Shown here piece after piece: positions 1 through 6,205 of a stretch of 6,679 bases of DNA (its first letter is position 1; every line of letters begins with the position of its first letter). The notes beneath the pieces are model-generated. The model did no database searches and had not been told where the DNA came from. It was given only the letters and a program-made list of their open reading frames with translations. Location of the stretch: NCBI GenBank assembly GCA_045640725.1, contig JAZUFN010000068.1:1-6679 (forward strand), given 5' to 3'. The translations under genes and the position numbers were made by a program. This stretch comes from RGIG3528 sp045640725 (lineage in GTDB: Bacteria; Bacillota; Clostridia; Lachnospirales; Lachnospiraceae).

Positions 1-1857
1 ACAAAAAAGCCGGATTATACTGCTACACCCACTCCGACCAGACTTTTAGTAAGGGATTTGGAAGCATTGAGTACTAAAGGGGATATTATCTTTTCGGCCT
101 CTTCCGGTGCTTATGAACAGGCGTTCAGTCTGACACTTACCGGAGAAAAAGCCGGAGAAATATATTACACTACTGACGGCTCAGATCCTAAAATAAGCAC
201 TACTGCTATGCTTTACGATAATGCGATTACTATCAGTGACAAAATCGAAGCAGAAAATGTAATAGCAGCCATTGATACCGCCAAATATGCAGTTACCTTT
301 TCAGAGGTGCGAAACGGGGTTTTTGTCAGCAATATCCAGCTTCCGTCCAAGGAAAATGTGGATAAGGCCACGGTGGTCAGAGCAGTGATAAAGTATCCTG
401 ATGGAAGCTACGGCCCTGAAGAGAGCCATACCTACTTCATAGGAGATATGTCGGGACATATAGAAGGCATCAAAGAAAGCGCAGAAGGGTATAGACAGCC
501 CCTTTGTGTCATTTCTCTCAGTGTCAATTATGACGATCTCTTTAATGAAAAAAACGGTATATATATGAAGGGTGGGAGATTTGACTACAATTGGAAAGTG
601 CTTATAAATAAAAAACCACATGCTACTCCCGAGGATGCCAGAAAACTGGACGCTAATTATTTTATGAAGGGCAAGGAGTACGAGAAGCCCATTTATATGG
701 AAATGCTGGAGGTGGATGAGAGTGGTGTAAAGACTGTATTATCTCAGGAGTGCGGCATCCGTATTCAAGGCAATTACTCCAGGTCTGACCTGCAAAAAGG
801 ACTGAGACTTTATGCCAGAAGCGAGTATGGTGAAAGCAAGTTCAAGTACCCGGTGTTCGGAGCAGATTGCAGGAATATCAACGGAAAAACTATAGACTCC
901 TTTAAAACACTGGTGCTGAGAGCCGGCGGAAATACCACCTTTAATGCCAAATTTAATGACGCTTTCTGGCAGGAAGCCATGAGAGACATGAATTTGGCTA
1001 CTCAGAGCAGCAGGCCTTGCGTAGTATACATTAACGGTGAGTATTTTGGCCTTTATGTGCTGGAGGAAGACTATACAGACGACTACTTTAATGATCATTA
1101 TAAATTGCCCAAGGAAGATGTAGTTATTTATAAAGGAGATGCGGAAAAGTATGCAGAGGGCTGGAAGCTGGATCAGGGAAAACTACCGGAAGGTGTAACT
1201 GACGAAGGGTATTTTCTATATGATCTTAAGAATTTTTACGCCAGTCATTCAAATCTTAAGGACTCAGCTGATTACGATGCTTTCTGCAGACTGGTGGATC
1301 CCGACTCGGTACTGGATTATTTTGTAGGGCAGATATTTATCAATAATAAATGGGACTGGCCCGGGAAAAATTGGGTGATATGGCGGTCTGCCAATATCTC
1401 TGATAAAAACGAATATACGGACGGCAGGTGGAGGCTGGCCCTTTTGGACCTGGATTTTGGCGGAGTACAGGGCGCCGGAGAAGCAGGAGCCAACACTATA
1501 AAAGAAGCCAATTATAAGGCCAAAGGGCTTCTGGATATGTGGACAGATAATCCGGTAGTTCTTATGTTTGCATATCTTATGACTAATCAGGACTTTAAAA
1601 ACAAGTTCAACGATGCGCTTATGTCCTGCAGTGATACTGTTTTTTCCACTGATAGACTAAATACTCTTATGGAAAAATATGAAAAGGGCTACGGGCCTTT
1701 ATATAATCAGTTTTTCCTGCGTTATCCCGGTACCGGCAGCAGTGACGAGGCCATGAAAGGCGGCTATGCCAGCGCCAAGTGCATCAAGGATTTTTATAAG
1801 AACAGGCCCAAGGCCATAAAAACTATGGTGGACTGGGTGAATAAAAACGCTAAGTAA
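1..1857 (+). CDS. CotH-family secreted/surface protein kinase-like protein with chitobiase-like domain (5' end outside window)
   Basis: The reading frame is open from base 1, so the gene starts beyond the left edge; the TTG at 58 is internal and has no convincing ribosome binding site. The visible part is 618 residues. Residues 1-15 form a Thr/Pro-rich linker (TATPTPT), which suggests an upstream signal peptide, membrane anchor or other exported module. Residues about 30-148 resemble a chitobiase/beta-hexosaminidase C-terminal domain (YYTTDGSDP at 55-63, TYFIGD near its end). The rest is a CotH domain: GIRIQGNYSR at 252-261, GLYVLEEDY at 350-358, NKWDWPGKNW from about 449, and the acidic LLDLDFGG at 481-488, which lies where CotH kinases carry metal/ATP-binding Asp residues. 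CotH of Bacillus phosphorylates spore-coat proteins; relatives in clostridia also occur in extracellular proteins unrelated to spores. Kinase activity and substrate here are inferred. It ends at TAA 1855-1857 and is probably transcribed separately from asnB. Confidence 0.88.
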   Translation, partial: TKKPDYTATPTPTRLLVRDLEALSTKGDIIFSASSGAYEQAFSLTLTGEKAGEIYYTTDGSDPKISTTAMLYDNAITISDKIEAENVIAAIDTAKYAVTFSEVRNGVFVSNIQLPSKENVDKATVVRAVIKYPDGSYGPEESHTYFIGDMSGHIEGIKESAEGYRQPLCVISLSVNYDDLFNEKNGIYMKGGRFDYNWKVLINKKPHATPEDARKLDANYFMKGKEYEKPIYMEMLEVDESGVKTVLSQECGIRIQGNYSRSDLQKGLRLYARSEYGESKFKYPVFGADCRNINGKTIDSFKTLVLRAGGNTTFNAKFNDAFWQEAMRDMNLATQSSRPCVVYINGEYFGLYVLEEDYTDDYFNDHYKLPKEDVVIYKGDAEKYAEGWKLDQGKLPEGVTDEGYFLYDLKNFYASHSNLKDSADYDAFCRLVDPDSVLDYFVGQIFINNKWDWPGKNWVIWRSANISDKNEYTDGRWRLALLDLDFGGVQGAGEAGANTIKEANYKAKGLLDMWTDNPVVLMFAYLMTNQDFKNKFNDALMSCSDTVFSTDRLNTLMEKYEKGYGPLYNQFFLRYPGTGSSDEAMKGGYASAKCIKDFYKNRPKAIKTMVDWVNKNAK

Positions 1858-1860
1858 AAA

Positions 1861-1886
1861 ACTGTTTGAAAAATAGGTCAAACTGT
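1861..1886. repeat. Inverted repeat overlapping the asnB -35 element
   Basis: GTTTGA (1864-1869) and TCAAAC (1878-1883) are perfectly complementary arms around an 8-base centre. Past one T/T mismatch, the outer AC and GT also pair, giving 9-base arms with one mismatch. The dyad begins four bases after the CotH stop codon and contains the -35 hexamer of the asnB promoter. No T-tract follows, so it is a poor intrinsic terminator. Its placement over the -35 fits a repressor operator better, but no regulator is identified. The same stretch also holds a direct repeat of AACTGT (1860-1865 and 1881-1886). Confidence 0.45.
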
Positions 1887-1894
1887 ATTAGAAT
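1866..1894 (+). promoter_or_regulatory. Sigma-A-type promoter of asnB-pheA
   Basis: TTGAAA at 1866-1871 (one mismatch to TTGACA) is followed after exactly 17 bases by TAGAAT at 1889-1894 (one mismatch to TATAAT). Transcription would start near 1901, giving an untranslated leader of about 43 bases, too short for a T-box or other large riboswitch. This is the only good promoter between the CotH stop and asnB, and it supports the start of asnB at 1944 rather than upstream. Confidence 0.65.
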
Positions 1895-1903
1895 AGTCCT
1901 ATT
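1892..1903. repeat. Short palindrome across the -10/start region of asnB
   Basis: AATAG (1892-1896) and CTATT (1899-1903) are complementary across a 2-base centre, covering the 3' half of the -10 hexamer through the predicted start site. The right arm also matches an upstream AATAGG at 1872-1877 (CCTATT at 1898-1903). A 12-base AT-rich palindrome can arise by chance, so an operator role is only a suggestion. Confidence 0.25.
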
Positions 1904-1929
1904 ATGGGGAAGATTTTATTTTACCGATG

Positions 1930-1935
1930 AAAGGA
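1930..1935 (+). promoter_or_regulatory. Ribosome binding site fixing the asnB start
   Basis: AAAGGA lies 8 bases before ATG 1944. The open frame extends upstream to a TTG at 1866, but that TTG is part of the predicted -35 element. Only the ATG at 1944 places Cys at residue 2, as the enzyme's chemistry requires. Confidence 0.75.
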
Positions 1936-1943
1936 CTTTTTTT

Positions 1944-3830
1944 ATGTGCGGTTTTACCGGATTTATTGGATATAGCGAAAAAAGTGAAGAGGAAAAGCGC
2001 AGTATTTTAAAGAATATGAGCAAGCTTATTGAGCATCGCGGCCCGGATCAGGCCGGCGAGTTTATATGTGAAAATGCTGCACTGGGCTTCAGACGTCTCT
2101 CTATTATTGACCTTGATAATGGATCTCAGCCCATGTTTAACGAGGATCATACCATTGCCATCGTTTACAATGGTGAGATTTATAACCATTTGGAGATCCG
2201 TAAGGAGCTTATTGCCAAGGGACATACTTTTGCCAACAACTGTGACACAGAGTGCATTATTCATGGCTATGAAGAGTATGGATATGAAGTGGTAAAGCAT
2301 TTGAGAGGTATGTTTGCATTTACCATTTATGATATGAGAGACAATACAGTGTTCTGCGCCCGTGACTGGTTTGGTATCAAGCCTTTCTATTATATGCCCA
2401 CCGAGCGCGGATTAATTTTCGGCTCAGAGATTAAGGCTATTTTGGGCTTTCCCGGAGTACCTCGTACCCTGAATCATGCTGCTCTTGAGCAGTATATGTC
2501 TTTCCAGTATTCAGTTCTGCCGGAGACTTTTTTCAAGGGGATTTTCAGACTGCAGGCAGGTCACTATATGACCTATAAAAAGGGCAGGCTGGAGATTGTA
2601 CGCTACTTTGATCCAAAGATGACACCGGCTGAGGAGTCTTCAGTGACTCTGGATAAGACAGTATCTGATATCGAGGCTCTGGTGCATGAGACCGTGGATG
2701 CACACATGATTGCAGATGTAGAGGTAGGATCCCTGCTTTCATCCGGCGTAGACAGCAGCTATGTGGTGTCAGAGTTCCCTGGTAATAAGACTTTTACTGT
2801 AGGCTTTCTGGACAAAAACAGCAAGTACAACGAAATAGGCTATGCTGAGAGCTTAACAGCAGAGCTTTCCAAAAAAAATTACAGCAAAAATATAACAGGA
2901 GATGAATATTTCGACTCTATTCCCCAGGTTATGTATTATATGGATGAGCCATTGGCAGATCCGGCCTGTGTAGCCCTTTTCTTTGTAGATAAGCTGGCGG
3001 CTGAAAAGGTCAAGGTAGTACTGTCAGGTGAGGGAGCTGATGAGTTTTTCGGCGGATATAATATCTATCATGAGCCTATTTCTCTGGAAAAATATCAGAA
3101 GCTGCCCAAATTTTTAAGAAAAGGTATGGCAGGCGTAGTTAAAAATATGCCTTATTTCCGTGGACGCAGCTTTATTATCCGTGGCAGTAAGGACGTATCT
3201 GAGCGTTTCATAGGCAACGCCAATATGTTTACTGTAGCTGAGCGAGAGGCATTACTTAAGACCGGCCTGACCCATGTTACTCCTTATGAGCTGGTAAAGC
3301 CATATTATGATGCTTGTGAGGGCCTTAGCGATATTGCAAAGATGCAGTACATAGATATAAATTTCTGGCTCCAGGGTGATATTTTACTTAAGGCTGATAA
3401 AATGAGTATGGCTCACAGCCTTGAGTCCAGAGTACCTTTCCTGGATATAAATGTATTTAATTATACAAAAAACATGCCCATTTCCTATAGGGTAAACGAT
3501 GAAGCTACCAAGAGAGCCTTTAGGATAGCAGCGAAAAAGCATATGCCCGCTGCTACTGCCAATAAGAAAAAGCTGGGATTCCCGGTACCTATTCGTGTAT
3601 GGCTGAAGGAAGAAAAATACTACAATCGTGTTAAAGAAGAATTCCTGTCTGATTATGCCAAGGAAATGTTTGATACTGAGGGTATAGTTAAGCTGCTTGA
3701 GGATCACAGAGCCGGTAAAGCTGACAATTCCAGACGTATTTGGACTATATATGTATTTCTTGTTTGGTACAGGATATATATTGCAGGCGTATCCGGAGTA
3801 GCTGTTCCGGAGGGAGTGGGAGAAAATTAA
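1944..3830 (+). CDS. asnB: Asparagine synthetase (glutamine-hydrolysing), AsnB type
   Basis: This cytosolic enzyme converts aspartate, glutamine and ATP to asparagine, glutamate, AMP and pyrophosphate. It has 628 residues, longer than the roughly 554 of E. coli AsnB and close to the longer Bacillus AsnB proteins. The N-terminal class II glutaminase begins MCGFTGFIG, with Cys2 becoming the nucleophile after Met removal. HRGPDQAG (31-38), RRLSIIDL (50-57), VYNGEIYNH (74-82) and CDTE (100-103) line the glutamine pocket. The C-terminal synthetase domain has the ATP pyrophosphatase loop SSGVDSS (266-272), LSGEGADEFFGGY (360-372), LLKADKMSMAHSLESRVPFLD (481-501) and KKLGFPVPIR (542-551). All key residues I can recognise are present, so it should be active. 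The start is set by Cys2 and an AAAGGA site. pheA follows after 25 bases with no terminator between, suggesting co-transcription. An asparagine-synthase-like amidotransferase acting on another substrate is possible but less likely given the full motif set. Confidence 0.95.
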   Translation: MCGFTGFIGYSEKSEEEKRSILKNMSKLIEHRGPDQAGEFICENAALGFRRLSIIDLDNGSQPMFNEDHTIAIVYNGEIYNHLEIRKELIAKGHTFANNCDTECIIHGYEEYGYEVVKHLRGMFAFTIYDMRDNTVFCARDWFGIKPFYYMPTERGLIFGSEIKAILGFPGVPRTLNHAALEQYMSFQYSVLPETFFKGIFRLQAGHYMTYKKGRLEIVRYFDPKMTPAEESSVTLDKTVSDIEALVHETVDAHMIADVEVGSLLSSGVDSSYVVSEFPGNKTFTVGFLDKNSKYNEIGYAESLTAELSKKNYSKNITGDEYFDSIPQVMYYMDEPLADPACVALFFVDKLAAEKVKVVLSGEGADEFFGGYNIYHEPISLEKYQKLPKFLRKGMAGVVKNMPYFRGRSFIIRGSKDVSERFIGNANMFTVAEREALLKTGLTHVTPYELVKPYYDACEGLSDIAKMQYIDINFWLQGDILLKADKMSMAHSLESRVPFLDINVFNYTKNMPISYRVNDEATKRAFRIAAKKHMPAATANKKKLGFPVPIRVWLKEEKYYNRVKEEFLSDYAKEMFDTEGIVKLLEDHRAGKADNSRRIWTIYVFLVWYRIYIAGVSGVAVPEGVGEN

Positions 3831-3844
3831 AAGATGTTTGCATC

Positions 3845-3850
3845 AGGGAG
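3845..3850 (+). promoter_or_regulatory. Ribosome binding site fixing the pheA start
   Basis: AGGGAG lies 5 bases before ATG 3856. It falls between an upstream in-frame TTG (3838) and that ATG, so the ATG is the better start. A small 4-base-stem hairpin (GATG/CATC, 3833-3844) lies just upstream and is too weak to end transcription. Confidence 0.7.
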
Positions 3851-3855
3851 ACAAA

Positions 3856-4734
3856 ATGACACTATACGAAGAGATTCAAAAAGCAATTGAAGATAATACA
3901 AATAAAGAATTTCCTGACACCTGTACGGTAGCAGTACAGGGAGTGGAGGGAGCTTACCAGCAACAGGCTTGTGATAAGTTTTTCAAGAATCCCACCATTC
4001 GCTACTATGACAAGTGGGAGAAGGTATGTGCCAGTATTGAGAACGGGATTTGTCAGTATGGCATTTTACCTATCGAAAATTCCACTACAGGTTCTATCAG
4101 ACAGATTTATGACTTGATGGTTAGTCACAATTTTAAGATTGTTAGGACTACCCGACTTAAGATTAATCATTCTCTTCTTACCAAAAAGGGAGTTGAACTT
4201 AAGGATATAAAAGAAATTTTTTCTCACGAGCAGGGAATTGAGCAGTGTCAGGCATTTCTGGACACCATGAGAGGAGTCAAGCTCACAAAGGTAGCAAATA
4301 CCGCTACAGCTGCCAAGATGGTAGCGGAATCAGACCGCAACGATATTGCGGCTATTTCTTCCATTAACTGTGCTACACTTTATGACCTGAAGATACTGAA
4401 GGCAGGAGTGCAGGACAAGGACAATAATTATACCAGATTTATCTGTATATCCAAGAATCTTGAGATTTATCCCGGAGCTGATCGTACCAGCCTTATGCTG
4501 GTGCTGAAGAATCGTCCCGGCGAGCTTTTCAGAACACTGGCCAAATTTGATGCGCTGGGTATCAATCTGACCAAGCTTGAAAGCCGACCTCTTCAGGATC
4601 GTGACTTTGAATATATGTTCTATTTTGATTTGGATACATCCGTTTACTCCAAGCAGTTTACAGACTTGATTTGTCAGCTGGAGGATGATTGCACGGAGTT
4701 TAAATATCTGGGCAGCTACACAGAAAAAGCATAA
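3856..4734 (+). CDS. pheA: Prephenate dehydratase with C-terminal ACT domain, no chorismate mutase domain
   Basis: This cytosolic enzyme converts prephenate to phenylpyruvate, water and CO2, the committed step to phenylalanine. It has 292 residues. The dehydratase domain (about 22-200) shows VQGVEGAYQQQA (28-39), YGILPIENSTTGS (68-80), SHEQGIEQC (123-131), NTATAAK (148-154) and NYTRF (191-195), whose Thr is the conserved catalytic residue. The ACT domain (about 210-285) contains NRPGELFRTLAKF (219-231) and NLTKLESRPL (237-246); RPGEL and ESRP are the segments that bind phenylalanine for feedback inhibition. Many clostridial homologues carry an N-terminal chorismate mutase of about 90 residues. 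Here only about 21 residues precede the dehydratase, and the frame is closed by an in-frame stop at 3799-3801, so no such domain is encoded. The gene follows asnB by 25 bases and probably shares its promoter. It converges on the minus-strand ATPase gene. Confidence 0.93.
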   Translation: MTLYEEIQKAIEDNTNKEFPDTCTVAVQGVEGAYQQQACDKFFKNPTIRYYDKWEKVCASIENGICQYGILPIENSTTGSIRQIYDLMVSHNFKIVRTTRLKINHSLLTKKGVELKDIKEIFSHEQGIEQCQAFLDTMRGVKLTKVANTATAAKMVAESDRNDIAAISSINCATLYDLKILKAGVQDKDNNYTRFICISKNLEIYPGADRTSLMLVLKNRPGELFRTLAKFDALGINLTKLESRPLQDRDFEYMFYFDLDTSVYSKQFTDLICQLEDDCTEFKYLGSYTEKA

Positions 4735-4772
4735 TTTATGTCATATAGACAGTAACAATAGATTGGGATATA
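4735..4772. other. Convergent intergenic gap without a clear terminator
   Basis: Only 38 bases separate the pheA stop from the stop of the minus-strand ATPase gene. A possible pairing of CAATA (4756-4760) with TATTG (4774-4778) is short, AT-only apart from one pair, and lacks a T-tract on either strand. I see no convincing bidirectional terminator, so the two convergent transcripts may overlap. Confidence 0.5.
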
Positions 4773-6065
4773 TTATTGCAGAAGGGTATTGATAAACTGC
4801 TCTGCAGTTCTGCCGGAACGGCCGCCATGGGACAGCTCCCAGGCAGAAGCCTTCTGAAGAAGCTCGTTTTGAGTAAGTGTGATCTCCGGATGGCGGGCAG
4901 CCAGACCACGTACAATCGTGTAATAATCGTTTTGTCCCGGAGCGTAAAAGCCTATGGACAGACCGAAGCGGGCTACCAGTGACAGCTTTTCCTGCATAGT
5001 ATCTGAGCGATGCAGCTCGTCATCCATATCACTTCTGTCAGACCAAGTCTCCCTGATAAGGTGACGACGATTGGAGGTGGCATAAATCAGCACATTTTCC
5101 GGCTTATTTTCCAGGCCGCCTTCTATTACTGCCTTTAAATACTTATATTCAATCTCAAATTCTTCAAAAGATAAGTCATCCATGTAGATGATAAATCGAT
5201 AATTCCTGTTTTTTATCATAGATATAAGCTCAGGCAACTGAGAAAACTGATGCTTGTATATCTCAATCATTCGAAGACCCTGAGGGTAAAATTCATTAAG
5301 AACAGCCTTGATACTGGTGGATTTGCCAGTGCCGGCATCTCCGTAAAGGAGCACATTGTTGGCAGGGCGGCCTTCCACGAAAGCCTTGGTATTTTCGATA
5401 AGCAGGGACTTTTGAGCTTCATAGCCGATAATATCTGCGAATTCTACTTCTTTGATATTGGTAATGGGATTCAGACAGAAAGTGCCGGTATTGTTGAGGC
5501 GGAAAGCAGCATTTAATCCCAAAAGACCTACGCCGTGACATTTATAAAAATCTGTGACCACGTCAAACATTTTATCGGGGGCATCAGAGACAGTCCTAAG
5601 CTTATCTGCCAGCTCTCTGACGGCACTGCTTACTCTGTGATTGTAGGTCTTTTTATCTTTGTGCACAGAGGAATAGGAGCAGAGAATGCCGGGGATATTG
5701 GTGGACAGGCCATCGGAAAGCTTTTTAAAGTCATAATTAAAGAGCTTACTGATAAGCTGCAAATCGTGCTTGGCCAAAATGGTAACAGAGCCTACAGGAG
5801 CCCCGTTCATTTCACATACATGGGCAAAGGGAGTCTCAGAATTGGCAATAAGGTAAGCCAGATGATTATGCCAGAGATTGCCATCATAGCCATATTCAGT
5901 AGCCATCTGCAAAAATTCATGGGTCAGAGAGCTTAGCTCTTCCAAGGCCTCATCAATTTCATATTCGGTTTGCTCTACCCTATACACTATATCGGCCAAA
6001 CGAGAGACGATTGAATCGTGTCCCAAATCCTTGTAGACCACCAGCTTTGACAATATACTTCTCAT
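4773..6065 (-). CDS. DUF815-family AAA+ ATPase of unknown function
   Basis: This is a 430-residue protein with no signal peptide or membrane segment, so it is probably cytosolic. Residues about 200-430 form an AAA+ module of the DUF815 type. Walker A is GDAGTGKST (242-250), Walker B is IIYMDDLSFEE (292-302), and sensor 1 is within YATSNRRH (328-335). A candidate arginine finger is R366 in ARFGL, and a sensor-2-like Arg lies in GGRSGRTAEQF (414-424). The pairing of DDLSFEE with IYATSNRRH is characteristic of the DUF815 family. Nucleotide binding and hydrolysis are therefore expected, but the biological role and partners are not known. Residues 1-195 match nothing I recognise; they are mixed charged and hydrophobic, probably helical at the start, and may be a regulatory or partner-binding region. 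The ATG at 6065 has TAAGGAG 8 bases upstream. The gene is divergent from the metal transporter. Confidence 0.87.
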   Translation of the reverse strand: MRSILSKLVVYKDLGHDSIVSRLADIVYRVEQTEYEIDEALEELSSLTHEFLQMATEYGYDGNLWHNHLAYLIANSETPFAHVCEMNGAPVGSVTILAKHDLQLISKLFNYDFKKLSDGLSTNIPGILCSYSSVHKDKKTYNHRVSSAVRELADKLRTVSDAPDKMFDVVTDFYKCHGVGLLGLNAAFRLNNTGTFCLNPITNIKEVEFADIIGYEAQKSLLIENTKAFVEGRPANNVLLYGDAGTGKSTSIKAVLNEFYPQGLRMIEIYKHQFSQLPELISMIKNRNYRFIIYMDDLSFEEFEIEYKYLKAVIEGGLENKPENVLIYATSNRRHLIRETWSDRSDMDDELHRSDTMQEKLSLVARFGLSIGFYAPGQNDYYTIVRGLAARHPEITLTQNELLQKASAWELSHGGRSGRTAEQFINTLLQ

Positions 6066-6073
6066 AGTGCTTG

Positions 6074-6079
6074 CTCCTT
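6074..6079 (-). promoter_or_regulatory. Ribosome binding site of the DUF815 ATPase gene
   Basis: Read on the minus strand, AAGGAG (within TAAGGAG) sits 8 bases before the ATG at 6065-6063. It is a near-ideal Shine-Dalgarno sequence and fixes this start. Confidence 0.75.
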
Positions 6080-6090
6080 AATGTAAACGA

Positions 6091-6119
6091 TTCATAGTTA
6101 CTATTCTAAGTCCGTTCAA
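6091..6119 (-). promoter_or_regulatory. Possible weak second promoter for the DUF815 ATPase gene
   Basis: On the minus strand, TTGAAC (6119-6114) is separated by 17 bases from TATGAA (6096-6091). The -10 matches the consensus at only four of six positions. The site lies downstream of the stronger promoter at 6124-6152 and may simply reflect AT-rich sequence. Confidence 0.25.
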
Positions 6120-6123
6120 AAAG

Positions 6124-6152
6124 AGTATAAATACAAAAAATACTTTAGTCAA
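6124..6152 (-). promoter_or_regulatory. Sigma-A-type promoter of the DUF815 ATPase gene
   Basis: On the minus strand, TTGACT (6152-6147) is followed after exactly 17 bases by TATACT (6129-6124), each hexamer one mismatch from consensus. Transcription would start near 6117, leaving a leader of about 50 bases. The -35 element overlaps the -35 region of the opposing transporter promoter. Confidence 0.65.
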
Positions 6153-6172
6153 TATAATAAATATGTTATAAT
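6144..6172 (+). promoter_or_regulatory. Extended -10 promoter of the CDF transporter gene
   Basis: A consensus TATAAT lies at 6167-6172 and is preceded by TG at 6164-6165, forming an extended -10 (TGTTATAAT). At 17-base spacing the -35 position holds only TTTAGT (6144-6149), a weak match, as is common for extended -10 promoters. Transcription would start near 6179, with a leader of about 27 bases that leaves no room for a metal riboswitch such as yybP-ykoY. Confidence 0.6.
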
Positions 6173-6194
6173 CATGAGACACCTTTTATAGATT

Positions 6195-6200
6195 AGGAGG
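6195..6200 (+). promoter_or_regulatory. Ribosome binding site of the CDF transporter gene
   Basis: AGGAGG, a full-consensus Shine-Dalgarno core, sits 5 bases before ATG 6206 and sets the start of the transporter. Confidence 0.75.
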
Positions 6201-6205
6201 GAGTC

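Noticed and set aside
58..60. TTG as the start of the CotH-family gene
   Set aside because: The frame is open to base 1, the upstream codons make a sensible Thr/Pro linker, and there is no properly spaced ribosome binding site.
1861..1886. Intrinsic terminator after the CotH gene
   Set aside because: The hairpin is AT-rich, has a mismatch, and is not followed by a T-tract; it is listed as a dyad instead.
1904..1930. Eight-codon leader peptide in the asnB leader
   Set aside because: The ATG lies only a few bases after the predicted transcription start with no ribosome binding site, and the codons show no run of Asn, Phe or other regulatory residues.
1866..1943. A 26-residue N-terminal extension of AsnB from TTG 1866
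   Set aside because: It would bury the catalytic Cys, which must be at residue 2, and the TTG is the predicted -35 element. AAAGGA before ATG 1944 marks the real start.
2029..2295. Out-of-frame open frames within asnB on both strands
   Set aside because: They overlap the glutaminase domain of asnB, which carries intact catalytic motifs in its own frame.
4756..4778. Bidirectional terminator between pheA and the DUF815 gene
   Set aside because: The arms are only 5 bases, AT-rich, separated by 13 bases, and no T-run follows.
5535..5936. 133-codon plus-strand open frame inside the DUF815 gene
   Set aside because: It lies wholly antisense to a gene with clear AAA+ motifs and relevant codon structure, and its product has no recognisable domain.
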